From Coriobacteriia bacterium (GTDB lineage Bacteria > Actinomycetota > Coriobacteriia > Anaerosomatales > JAUVQN01), in NCBI GenBank assembly GCA_030598125.1, contig JAUVQN010000032.1, positions 1 through 10,451 on the forward strand: a stretch of 10,451 bases of DNA, in the 5' to 3' direction. Shown here piece after piece: positions 1-6,216 of this stretch. Below the pieces are notes generated by a model that had not been told where the DNA came from, made no database searches, and saw only the letters and a list, made by a program, of their open reading frames with translations. The first letter of the stretch is position 1. Each line of letters begins with the position of its first letter. Position numbers and translations under genes: made by a program.

Positions 1-26
1 CCGGAGCGCAGGGAGCGGAGCCCGAG

Positions 27-473
27 ATGAAGACATGTCCGTCGTGCGGTGCCGACGTCGCGGAAGCGGATGAGCGTTGCGCCGCGTGCGGCGCCGAGAC
101 GGCCGCGAAGACCGAGTCGTTCGCGCCGGTCCTGGGCCAGGACGTCGAACTCGCCGAGGAGGTCGGCGCCGTCCAGGGTCCCTCGCTCGTCGTCCGCAAG
201 GGACCCGAAGTCGGGGAACGGTTCGAGCTCGCACTCGGGACGCTCACGATCGGCCGAGATCCCGGGGCGGACATCTTCCTGAACGATGTGACGGTCTCGA
301 GGGAACATGCCGTCCTTGAGATATCGGAGAGCGGTGTGGCGCTCAAGGACACCGGTTCGCTGAACGGGACCTTCGTCAATGGGGAGCGTGTGTGCGATGC
401 GCAGCTCCACGTGGGCGACCAGGTGCAGGTGGGGCGCTTCCAGATGGCCTTCCTCGACGAGGGCAGGGGATAG
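27..473 (+). CDS. Zinc-ribbon plus FHA domain protein (GarA/OdhI-like)
   Basis: This small cytoplasmic protein of 148 residues probably binds phosphothreonine. Residues 4-7 (CPSC) and 18-21 (CAAC) form a two-CxxC zinc ribbon. A linker of about 30 residues follows, then an FHA domain at about 52-145. The FHA hallmarks are visible: G76-R77, S91-R-x-H94, N113-G-T115 and N118-G. The ATG at 27 has GGAG six bases upstream. In Actinobacteria an FHA protein directly before an ftsR-type MerR gene is GarA/OdhI, which controls 2-oxoglutarate dehydrogenase and glutamate metabolism according to its phosphorylation state. Here the usual N-terminal phospho-threonine segment is replaced by a zinc ribbon; a Thr/Ser-containing stretch at residues 25-31 could serve, but that is a guess. 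The FHA call is firm, while GarA equivalence rests mainly on gene order. The next gene starts 6 nt after the stop, so the two are very likely co-transcribed. Confidence 0.88.
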   Translation: MKTCPSCGADVAEADERCAACGAETAAKTESFAPVLGQDVELAEEVGAVQGPSLVVRKGPEVGERFELALGTLTIGRDPGADIFLNDVTVSREHAVLEISESGVALKDTGSLNGTFVNGERVCDAQLHVGDQVQVGRFQMAFLDEGRG

Positions 474-479
474 ACGGGA

Positions 480-1184
480 GTGAGCGATCGCGGCTACATG
501 ACCATCGGCGAGGTCGTGGAGGCGCTGTCCGACACCTATCCGGACTTGACCGTGTCGAAGGTGCGCTTCCTCGAGGAGGAGGGACCCGTCACGCCGAGTC
601 GCACCGCCGGCGGCTACCGCAAGTTCATGCCCGCCGACGTGCATCGACTCGAACTCGTGCTCAAGCTCCAGAAGGAGCACTTCCTTCCACTCTCGGTCAT
701 CCGCGAGAAGCTCAGAGACGTCGATCGCGGCACGGGGCCCGCTGAGCTCACGGGCGCGCCGGCCGCGATCGAGGAGGTGGCGCTCCCACTCGAGGATATG
801 GAGCCTGTGCCCATCGCTCGCGCCTCCGACGAGCTGGGTCTACCCGAGGAGTTCATCCGGGAACTGGTGGACTACGGGCTCGTGCTGCCCACCAAGGGCG
901 GCGAGGGACTCGAGCTGCATGCGAGCGACGTGGAGATCGCGCACGCCTGCTGGGCACTGCGGCCCTGGGGTATCGAACCGAGACACCTGAAGATGTTCGA
1001 GTCGTTCGCGGAACGGGAGGCCGGTCTCTTCGGGCAGGTGCTCATGCCGGCGGCACGGCATCGCACACCCGAGGCCCGCCAGCGCGTCGTCGAGTCGCTC
1101 GAGGAGATGACCGAGGCGGTGGAGGACCTCAAGGGCCTCCTGCTGAGACGGACTCTCCGTGACGAGTTCGAGGATCTGATGTAG
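480..1184 (+). CDS. ftsR: MerR-family regulator, FtsR (Rv1828) type
   Basis: This is a DNA-binding transcriptional regulator of 234 residues. The N-terminus (about 7-80) is a MerR winged helix: TIGEV at 8-12, the VRFLEEEG segment at 28-35 and the GGYRKF wing at 44-49. Unlike metal-sensing MerR proteins it has no C-terminal cysteine site. After an acidic linker, residues about 113-230 form the second domain typical of the Rv1828/FtsR family, including GIEPRHLK (164-171) and AEREAGL (177-183). In Corynebacterium FtsR activates ftsZ transcription, so control of division genes is the likely role here. The GTG at 480 is preferred because AGGGGA (465-470) lies nine bases upstream. The in-frame ATG at 498 has no comparable ribosome-binding site. 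Length and gene order after an FHA gene match the actinobacterial pair. Confidence 0.86.
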   Translation: MSDRGYMTIGEVVEALSDTYPDLTVSKVRFLEEEGPVTPSRTAGGYRKFMPADVHRLELVLKLQKEHFLPLSVIREKLRDVDRGTGPAELTGAPAAIEEVALPLEDMEPVPIARASDELGLPEEFIRELVDYGLVLPTKGGEGLELHASDVEIAHACWALRPWGIEPRHLKMFESFAEREAGLFGQVLMPAARHRTPEARQRVVESLEEMTEAVEDLKGLLLRRTLRDEFEDLM

Positions 1185-1204
1185 GCGCGTGGCGGGGTAG
1201 GGGT

Positions 1205-1717
1205 GTGATGGAGGACCTGCCTGACATGGATGCCGAGGACCGCCCGGACGTGGGCGCTCGAGACCACGCGAAGGGAGCGGCGGACCCGAGCGACCGTGGG
1301 TCGGAGGGACTGCCCGTCTCAGAGCGGGTCGCCACGACGGACTTCGCGCATCCGAGCGAACGGGTCGCCGCGCAGATCCTGGACTTCTACGGCATCAGGT
1401 GGGAGTACGAGCCGACCACCTTCCCGATCGAGTGGGATGCGAAGGGCACCGTCGTCGCTTCCTTCTCCCCGGACTTCCACCTCCCCGATCTCGATCTCTA
1501 CATCGAGCTGACGACGATGTCGCAGAAGCTCGTCACCAAGAAGAACCGCAAGGTGAGGCGGATGAAGGAGCTGTACCCGGACGTCAACATCAAGATCTTC
1601 TACCAGAAGGACTTCCGGAAGCTCCTGTTCAAGTACGGCATCCCCGTGCGAGAGCAGGCTCGCGAGGAGGGCGGCGGGCTGTCGAGCCACGCGGACGACG
1701 CGGATGGCGCGGGGTAG
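1205..1717 (+). CDS. Unrecognised protein with PD-(D/E)XK-like core
   Basis: I cannot name this 170-residue protein. The first 45 residues are acidic and low in complexity, and probably disordered. Residues 46-145 look like a compact alpha/beta fold: a helix with HPSERVAAQILDFYG (49-63), a strand pair around WEYEP (66-70), then SPDFHLP (88-94) and LYIELTT (98-104), followed by a very basic helix (VTKKNRKVRRMKELYP, 110-125) and a strand with IKIFYQKDF (129-137). Glu52, Asp90 and Glu101 fit the acidic positions of PD-(D/E)XK nucleases, but the expected lysine two residues after Glu101 is Thr103. A downstream lysine (108, 112 or 113) might substitute, or the protein may be inactive. It lies 20 nt after the MerR gene and 3 nt before hpt. 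GTG 1205 is followed at once by ATG 1208; either may be the true start. The coding call is firm and the fold assignment tentative. Confidence 0.72.
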   Translation: MMEDLPDMDAEDRPDVGARDHAKGAADPSDRGSEGLPVSERVATTDFAHPSERVAAQILDFYGIRWEYEPTTFPIEWDAKGTVVASFSPDFHLPDLDLYIELTTMSQKLVTKKNRKVRRMKELYPDVNIKIFYQKDFRKLLFKYGIPVREQAREEGGGLSSHADDADGAG

Positions 1718-1720
1718 GAC

Positions 1721-2275
1721 GTGATGTGTGGGAAGCGCGACCTCGACACTCAGCTGAGCGGCGTGCTCGTGGACGAGGACCGCATCCGGGAGCGGATCGC
1801 GGAGCTCGGCCAGCGCATCACCGAGGACTACCGGGGTCGCGACCTCGTGCTCGTGACCGTCCTCAAGGGCGGCTTCGTCTTCATGGCGGATCTCACCCGA
1901 GCCATAGACCTGCCGCTCAGGATGGACTTCATGTCGGTCTCGTCGTACGGGCCGAGCCCGGCGCACGGCCAAGTGCGGATCACGAAGGACCTCGATGAGT
2001 CCATCGTCGGCGCGGCGGTGCTCGTCGTCGAGGACATCATCGACACCGGTCTCACGCTCCACTTCCTGCTGAAGGTACTGCGGCAGCGCGAACCCGAGAG
2101 TCTGGAGGTGTGCGTCCTGCTCGACAAGGACGTTCGCCGCATCGTCGAGCTCCCGATCGCGTACAAGGGCTTCAGTATCCCCGACCGCTTCGTCGTCGGC
2201 TACGGGCTGGACCAGGCCGGCGCGTTCCGGCAGCTGCCGTTCGTGGCGACGCTCGCGGACGAAGTGATGGGATGA
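1721..2275 (+). CDS. hpt: Hypoxanthine(-guanine) phosphoribosyltransferase
   Basis: This cytoplasmic purine-salvage enzyme transfers the phosphoribosyl group of PRPP to hypoxanthine (and usually guanine), giving IMP or GMP. The 184 residues match the usual family length. Visible signatures are VLKGGFVFMADL (47-58), the flexible-loop SSYG (74-77), the PRPP-binding motif LVVEDIIDTGLT (101-112) with its paired acids Glu104-Asp105, LLDKD (133-137) and the base-pocket segment FVVGYGLD (157-164). GTG 1721 is followed directly by ATG 1724, and either may be used; GGGG at 1711-1714 could serve both as a ribosome-binding site. It starts 3 nt after the preceding gene, and its TGA overlaps the ATG of the potassium channel gene as ATGA, so the two are probably translationally coupled. 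I see no truncation or missing key residue. Confidence 0.95.
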   Translation: MMCGKRDLDTQLSGVLVDEDRIRERIAELGQRITEDYRGRDLVLVTVLKGGFVFMADLTRAIDLPLRMDFMSVSSYGPSPAHGQVRITKDLDESIVGAAVLVVEDIIDTGLTLHFLLKVLRQREPESLEVCVLLDKDVRRIVELPIAYKGFSIPDRFVVGYGLDQAGAFRQLPFVATLADEVMG

Positions 2276-3270
2276 AGTGGCGCCGTCTCATAGGCGGGGC
2301 GTCCGCGCTCTCGACCGTGCTCGTCGTCGGGGTCGTCGGCTACATGGTCATCGAAGGCTGGAGCCTGCTCGATTCCGCGTACATGACGGTGATCGCGCTC
2401 TCGACCGTCGGGTTCGGCGAGGTACACCCGTTGTCGAAGGCGGGGCAGGTGTTCACGATCATCCTCGTGGTGGCCGGTGTGGCGGCGCTCGCGTACACGT
2501 TCGGGCGCTTCGTCGACATGCTGGTCGCTGGGCATATCCGAGGACTCTGGGAGGCTGGGCTGATGGAGAGGCGCATCAACCGGATGGAGCAACACCACAT
2601 AGTGGCGGGCCTCGGAAGGGTCGGCTCCGAGGTCGCCACGGCGCTCGAGCGCGAAGGGGCTCCGTTCGTCGTCATCGACACGGACCACGAGGCGATCGAG
2701 TCGGCTTCGGAGGCGGGCTGGTCGTACGTCGAAGGCGACGCGACGGAGGAGGAGACGCTCAGGATCGCCGGTATCGATCGAGCCCGAGGTCTGGTGACTG
2801 CCCTCGACACGGATGCGGACAACCTGTTCGTGACCCTCACCGGGAGGACCCTCAACCCCGACCTCGTGATCGTCGCTCGTTCCTCGCACGTCTCCGCGGA
2901 GAAGAAGCTCCTCAAGGCGGGTGCCGACCGCGTGATCACACCGAACGTGATCGGGGGGAGACGCATGGCGGCGATGATACTGAACCCGATCGTCTCCGAC
3001 TACCTCGACCTCGTCTCGCACGGCGGCGGCATCGAGTTCCGGCTGGAGGAGCTCGAAGTGCCGGAGGACGCCGAGCTAGCCGGCGAGACGATCGCCAGTG
3101 CTCGCATCCGCGACACCATCGGCGTGCTCGTGCTCGCGATCAGGACGGCCGACGGCAGCATGAACACGAACCCCTCGTCGGACACCGTGTTCAAGCCGGG
3201 CGACCACATCGTCGCACTCGGCACGCAGGACCAGCTCGGACGGCTGGCCCGAGCGCTCAGCGAGGGGTAG
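2272..3270 (+). CDS. Two-helix RCK-domain potassium channel (MthK-like)
   Basis: This is a predicted inner-membrane ligand-gated K+ channel subunit of 332 residues, close to MthK in length and layout. TM1 is at about 6-28, the pore helix at about 34-44, the selectivity filter TVGFGE at 45-50 and TM2 at about 57-80. The filter has Phe and Glu where many channels have Tyr and Asp (TVGYGD), a common prokaryotic variant. A cytoplasmic RCK_N Rossmann domain follows (about 108-225) with GLGRVG at 113-118 and an acidic residue ending the second strand (Asp136). RCK_C is at about 250-330. The ATG at 2272 overlaps the hpt stop. Reading further upstream in this frame only gives arginine-rich out-of-frame hpt sequence. 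TM segments, filter and both RCK domains are intact. Its ligand cannot be told from sequence. A possible internal start is listed separately. Confidence 0.93.
   Translation: MKWRRLIGGASALSTVLVVGVVGYMVIEGWSLLDSAYMTVIALSTVGFGEVHPLSKAGQVFTIILVVAGVAALAYTFGRFVDMLVAGHIRGLWEAGLMERRINRMEQHHIVAGLGRVGSEVATALEREGAPFVVIDTDHEAIESASEAGWSYVEGDATEEETLRIAGIDRARGLVTALDTDADNLFVTLTGRTLNPDLVIVARSSHVSAEKKLLKAGADRVITPNVIGGRRMAAMILNPIVSDYLDLVSHGGGIEFRLEELEVPEDAELAGETIASARIRDTIGVLVLAIRTADGSMNTNPSSDTVFKPGDHIVALGTQDQLGRLARALSEG
2549..2565 (+). promoter_or_regulatory. Possible internal ribosome-binding site and start inside the channel gene
   Basis: GGGAGG at 2549-2554 lies eight bases before an in-frame ATG at 2563 (Met98), just ahead of the RCK domain. 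Starting there would give a soluble RCK protein of about 235 residues without the pore. MthK is known to make such a free RCK subunit from an internal methionine at nearly the same position. The Shine-Dalgarno match comes from ordinary Trp-Glu codons in GC-rich sequence, so it may be coincidence. Confidence 0.4.
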
Positions 3271-3274
3271 GGTA

Positions 3275-3286
3275 GGCGACGTCGCC
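3275..3286. repeat. Perfect 12-bp palindrome upstream of apt
   Basis: GGCGACGTCGCC reads the same on both strands and lies in the 40-nt gap between the channel stop and the apt start. It could be a regulator half-site pair or a small RNA hairpin, but no repeat copy was seen in the window. Palindromes of this kind do arise by chance in GC-rich DNA. Confidence 0.4.
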
Positions 3287-3310
3287 GAACGAGCCGTACT
3301 AGGAGGGCGC

Positions 3311-3826
3311 GTGGAACTCGAGTCCTACATCCGCGACGTACAGGACTTTCCCAAAGAGGGGGTCGTCTTCAAAGACATCACGCCGTTGCTGGCGAGCCCG
3401 GAGGGATTCAGGGCGGCCATCGACATGCTGGCCGACGGGTATGCGGACGACGGCGTCACGAAGCTCGTGGGCGCCGAGGCGAGGGGGTTCATCCTCGGCG
3501 GCGCGCTGGCTTATCGTCTCGGTGCGGGGTTCGTCCCCGCGCGCAAGCCCGGGAAACTGCCTCGCGATACCGCGACCGCCGAGTATCAGCTCGAGTACGG
3601 GATCGACTCACTCGAGATGCACCGGGACAGCGTCGTGCCGGGGGACCGCGTGCTCATCATCGACGACGTCCTCGCTACCGGCGGTACGGCGGCCGCCAAG
3701 GCGAGTCTCGTGCGGGAGTCGGGCGGCGAGGTGGTCGGATTCGCGTTCCTGCTCGAGCTGGACTTCCTGCATGGACGCGACAAGCTAGGAGACGATCGCG
3801 TGGTCTCCCTGATCCACGTGGAGTAG
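3311..3826 (+). CDS. apt: Adenine phosphoribosyltransferase
   Basis: This cytoplasmic purine-salvage enzyme makes AMP from adenine and PRPP. The 171 residues equal the typical bacterial length. It opens with IRDVQDFPKEGVVFKDITPL (7-26), the classic Apt N-terminus. It continues with GAEARGFILGGALA (54-67), the ARKPGKLP loop (77-84), and the PRPP motif VLIIDDVLATGGT (114-126) with Asp118-Asp119. The GTG start is supported by AGGAGG at 3301-3306, four bases upstream. It is the last gene of the rightward run. Its stop codon is embedded in a hairpin shared with the convergent wall-protein gene. All signature motifs are present. Confidence 0.96.
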   Translation: MELESYIRDVQDFPKEGVVFKDITPLLASPEGFRAAIDMLADGYADDGVTKLVGAEARGFILGGALAYRLGAGFVPARKPGKLPRDTATAEYQLEYGIDSLEMHRDSVVPGDRVLIIDDVLATGGTAAAKASLVRESGGEVVGFAFLLELDFLHGRDKLGDDRVVSLIHVE

Positions 3827-3841
3827 CCCGGGGGGCTACTC
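3821..3841. terminator. Bidirectional hairpin between convergent genes
   Basis: GAGTAGCCC (3821-3829) and GGGCTACTC (3833-3841) form a perfect 9-bp stem around a GGG loop. The symmetric TAG triplets are the stop codons of apt on the plus strand (3824-3826) and of the RlpA-like gene on the minus strand (3836-3838), and both proteins end in Glu-stop. There is no T-tract on either side, so this is a hairpin terminator of the tract-less kind or an mRNA 3'-end stabiliser. Confidence 0.65.
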
Positions 3842-4903
3842 GATCGCGACGACGATCTGGGCCTGCACGGATTCGACCCCGCTGAAGCCGAGGGCCTGCG
3901 CGGCCGCCTTCGAGAGATCGAGGTCCCTTCCCGCGACGAACGGACCACGGTCGTTGACGACCACCACGATCCGATGCTCGCCGCGCGTGAGAGCCAGTCT
4001 CGTCCCGAACGGGAGATCGCGGGACGCGCACGTCAGGTCGTTCTCGTTGAAGACCTGGCCCGATGCGGTGTTGCGGCCGTGGAACTCGTTGCCGTACCAA
4101 GAGCACACGGCCGTGAACGCGTCTCCAGCGACGCTGTAACGGCCGGGCTGACCTTCGGAGACGAGGAAGATCAGGTCGTCGTAGGGCTCCACGACCGCCT
4201 CCACGCGCCTGATGCGCGTGTCCAGGGGCACCGAGCTGCGGCGCCACTCGTCGCGAGACTGAGCCCGACTCGCCCTCACTCGTGAGAGGTACTCGAGCGC
4301 CTCCTCGGTGAGCTCCCCGATGAGCGCCTCCTGCCTGACCAGGGCGCTCTCGAGATCATGCTGCCGGTCGTCGTTCACGGATTCGAGCTCGTTCTCTTGC
4401 GCCTTGAGGTCGTCGAGGACCGTCGCCTGATACTCGGCTTCGGCCGCCGTCACGGCCGCCTCGTTCCATATCTCCCGGTCCTGCGCGACGATGTGTCCGA
4501 GCAGCGTGCCTCGGGCGAGGAAGTCCTCCACCGACTTGGAGCCGAGCAGGAGCTCGAGCGGCTCCACAGAGCCCGTCTTGTACATGCTGACGACGCGCAT
4601 CTCGAAGAGGTCCCGAGCCGCCTTCAGTTCGTCCCGAGCTCGGTCCAGCTTCTGGCGCTGGAGGGCGGTGCGTTCGTCGAGCACGCCCATGCGAGTCTCT
4701 ATCGCGATCTCCTGGGCCTCGAGTTCCTCGATGTGTTCCTCGAGCTCGACAGCCTGGGCGGTCGCCTCATCCAGACGCTCCGTGGGCGAGGTCGCTTGGG
4801 GCGTGGTCGACGAAGGCTCGGCGGCAGCGGTCATTGGGCTCGATGCGACGACCGTCAATGCCGATACTAGGAGTACGACATACCTTGTGAGGTGCGTGTT
4901 CAT
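3836..4903 (-). CDS. Secreted coiled-coil protein with C-terminal RlpA-like domain
   Basis: This exported cell-wall protein has 355 residues. A signal peptide covers about 1-28 (hydrophobic core YVVLLVSALTVVA, likely cleavage after TAAA). A low-complexity Ser/Thr/Pro stretch (29-42) precedes a long coiled coil (about 43-215). That coiled coil includes a PcsB-like segment, MYKTGSVEPLELLLGSKSVE (107-126). The C-terminus (about 261-353) is an RlpA-like double-psi beta barrel: CSWYGNEFHGRNTASG (267-282), LPFGT (297-301) and VNDRGPFVAGRDLDLS (316-331). RlpA proteins cleave or bind peptidoglycan glycans. The Asp of NDRGPF (318) is kept, but the His normally found in the TAAHxTLPFGT segment is Ser294, so activity is doubtful. 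Cys267 and Cys292 could form a disulfide. The ATG at 4903 has GGAG about nine bases upstream. The coiled coil resembles that of the divergent neighbour. Confidence 0.87.
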   Translation of the reverse strand: MNTHLTRYVVLLVSALTVVASSPMTAAAEPSSTTPQATSPTERLDEATAQAVELEEHIEELEAQEIAIETRMGVLDERTALQRQKLDRARDELKAARDLFEMRVVSMYKTGSVEPLELLLGSKSVEDFLARGTLLGHIVAQDREIWNEAAVTAAEAEYQATVLDDLKAQENELESVNDDRQHDLESALVRQEALIGELTEEALEYLSRVRASRAQSRDEWRRSSVPLDTRIRRVEAVVEPYDDLIFLVSEGQPGRYSVAGDAFTAVCSWYGNEFHGRNTASGQVFNENDLTCASRDLPFGTRLALTRGEHRIVVVVNDRGPFVAGRDLDLSKAAAQALGFSGVESVQAQIVVAIE

Positions 4904-4946
4904 CGCGTGCTGCTCCGGTTCCCCCCGCTAGAGACGCGTGAGAGCG

Positions 4947-4975
4947 ATTATAGCCGACCAAGGTATGATATCGAA
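4947..4975 (-). promoter_or_regulatory. Sigma70-type promoter for the RlpA-like gene
   Basis: On the minus strand a perfect -10 hexamer TATAAT (complement of 4947-4952) lies 17 nt downstream of a weak -35, TTCGAT (complement of 4970-4975). Transcription would start near 4940, giving a leader of about 37 nt to the ATG at 4903. The -10 is convincing; the -35 is not. Confidence 0.6.
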
Positions 4976-5002
4976 CCCGCGAGGCTCTGACTTTAGCCCG
5001 CG

Positions 5003-5011
5003 TGGTATACT
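5003..5011 (+). promoter_or_regulatory. Extended -10 promoter for the NlpC/P60 gene
   Basis: TGG-TATACT is an extended -10 element (TGn plus a near-consensus hexamer, 5006-5011). No good -35 is visible at 16-18 nt, which extended -10 promoters tolerate. Transcription would start near 5018. It faces away from the RlpA-gene promoter, so the two genes share one divergent control region of about 185 nt. Confidence 0.5.
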
Positions 5012-5088
5012 TCAAGGGCAGGTAGAGACGCAGAATGGACCGAGGACCGAGGGCCTCACCGCAGCATATGTCGCAGCCGGAGGTACCG

Positions 5089-6213
5089 GTGCAGAGTCCG
5101 ATCGCACCACGTCTGGTCGCGGGGGCAACCGCCCTCCTGGTATGCCTGTCTCTCGTTCCCTCCGCAGCTCTCGCTGCGCCCTCCACACCCCAGATCGAAG
5201 CGAAAGAGCAGGAACTGGAGCGCGCACGCGCGGAGTTCGACATCCTCTCGACAGAGCTGTCGATGATGGTCGAGGAGTACAACACCGTCATCGAAGCACT
5301 GGACGAGACGCGGCAGTCGATGCGCGAGACCGAACAGCGGCTCGCCGAGGCCGAGGGCGAGGTAGCCGGCGCGGAACGGCAGCTCGGCGAGCGTGCGGCG
5401 GAGATCTACAAGCGCGGCAACGTCGGCTTCCTGGAGGTGCTCCTGGACACGACGAGCTTCGAGGACTTCCTCGTCCGCATCGACTGGTTCGCGAGAGTGA
5501 GCGAGCAGGACGCCCGCTTCGTGGCCGATCTGCGAGAACGACGCGATGAGGTCGAAGGGCTGCAGCGCTCTCTCGAGTCTCGCGAGGAGGAGCAGATCGC
5601 GCTTCGCAACGAGGCCGAGTCACAGAAGGGCTTGATCGAGGCGGCTGTGCAGCGCCAGGAGTCCTTCGTCTCCTCACTAGGGGAAGAGGTCCAGACGCTG
5701 ATCGCGGAAGAGGAGGAGCGTCAGCGTCGGCTGGCCGAGGAGCGAGCCGCACAGGCTGCCGCCGCGGCCCGGGCGCAACTCAGCTCGACAGACCCCTCCC
5801 TCGCCGAGGGGGCGGATCTCGACGCCCCCGGTCGCGCGAATGTCGTGGTGATCGCCTTGCAGTACGCCGGCGTCCCGTACGTGTGGGGCGGCTCCAGTCC
5901 TGAGAGCGGCTTCGACTGCTCGGGGTTCGTGAAGTACGTCTACCGCGAGGTCGGCGTCGACCTTCCGCGCAACAGCAGGGCCCAGTTCAAGGCGGGTTCC
6001 CGCATCCCGCCGGACGGGGTCGACGCGCTGGTCCTCGGTGACCTCGTCTTCTTCGGCTATGGGGGAGATCCGGGACGCGTGCACCACGTCGGCATCTATG
6101 TCGGCAACGGGAACTTCGTGCATGCTCCGGGCACGGGAGACGTGGTCCGCGTCTCCTCGCTCGTGGAGCGTATCGACTCGAAGGGCGACTACGTCGGCGC
6201 CTCGCGCTTCTAG
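5089..6213 (+). CDS. Secreted coiled-coil NlpC/P60 peptidoglycan endopeptidase
   Basis: This exported cell-wall hydrolase probably cuts peptide stems. From GTG 5089 it has 374 residues: a classic signal peptide (1-30, core LVAGATALLVCLSLVPSAALA), a coiled coil (about 33-230) with the PcsB-like segment IYKRGNVGFLEVLLDTTSFE (106-125), a short linker, and an NlpC/P60 domain (about 248-374). The catalytic Cys277 lies in FDCSGF, His333 in HHVGIYVG and the third polar residue is probably His345 (FVHAPGTG). GTG 5089 is preferred because GGAGG (5079-5083) lies five bases upstream and the signal peptide then starts normally. In-frame ATGs at 5035 and 5068 would add 18 or 7 residues but have weaker ribosome-binding sites. 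Proteins built this way (CwlO, PcsB, RipA types) are usually held inactive by the coiled coil and often controlled by FtsEX; that control is inferred here. It diverges from the RlpA-like gene. Confidence 0.93.
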   Translation: MQSPIAPRLVAGATALLVCLSLVPSAALAAPSTPQIEAKEQELERARAEFDILSTELSMMVEEYNTVIEALDETRQSMRETEQRLAEAEGEVAGAERQLGERAAEIYKRGNVGFLEVLLDTTSFEDFLVRIDWFARVSEQDARFVADLRERRDEVEGLQRSLESREEEQIALRNEAESQKGLIEAAVQRQESFVSSLGEEVQTLIAEEEERQRRLAEERAAQAAAAARAQLSSTDPSLAEGADLDAPGRANVVVIALQYAGVPYVWGGSSPESGFDCSGFVKYVYREVGVDLPRNSRAQFKAGSRIPPDGVDALVLGDLVFFGYGGDPGRVHHVGIYVGNGNFVHAPGTGDVVRVSSLVERIDSKGDYVGASRF

Positions 6214-6216
6214 GTC

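Noticed and set aside
1319..2062. A 247-codon minus-strand frame across the nuclease-like and hpt genes
   Set aside because: It spans two real genes and a gene boundary, with no ribosome-binding site or motif support.
2277..3275. A 332-codon frame overlapping the potassium channel on the same strand
   Set aside because: It is offset from the channel frame, very Arg/Gly-rich and has no domain; it is a GC-composition shadow.
4964..4969. TATGAT as an extra plus-strand -10 element
   Set aside because: It has neither a TG extension nor a -35, and overlaps the spacer of the better-supported minus-strand promoter.
4929..5031. TAGAGACGC at 4929-4937 and 5023-5031 as a regulatory repeat
   Set aside because: At nine bases it is short, and the copies lie at unequal positions relative to the two promoters; chance is plausible.
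5035..5088. Upstream ATG starts (5035, 5068) for the NlpC/P60 gene
   Set aside because: They are possible, but GTG 5089 has a well-spaced GGAGG and gives a standard signal peptide; the longer forms put about 7-18 extra polar residues ahead of it.
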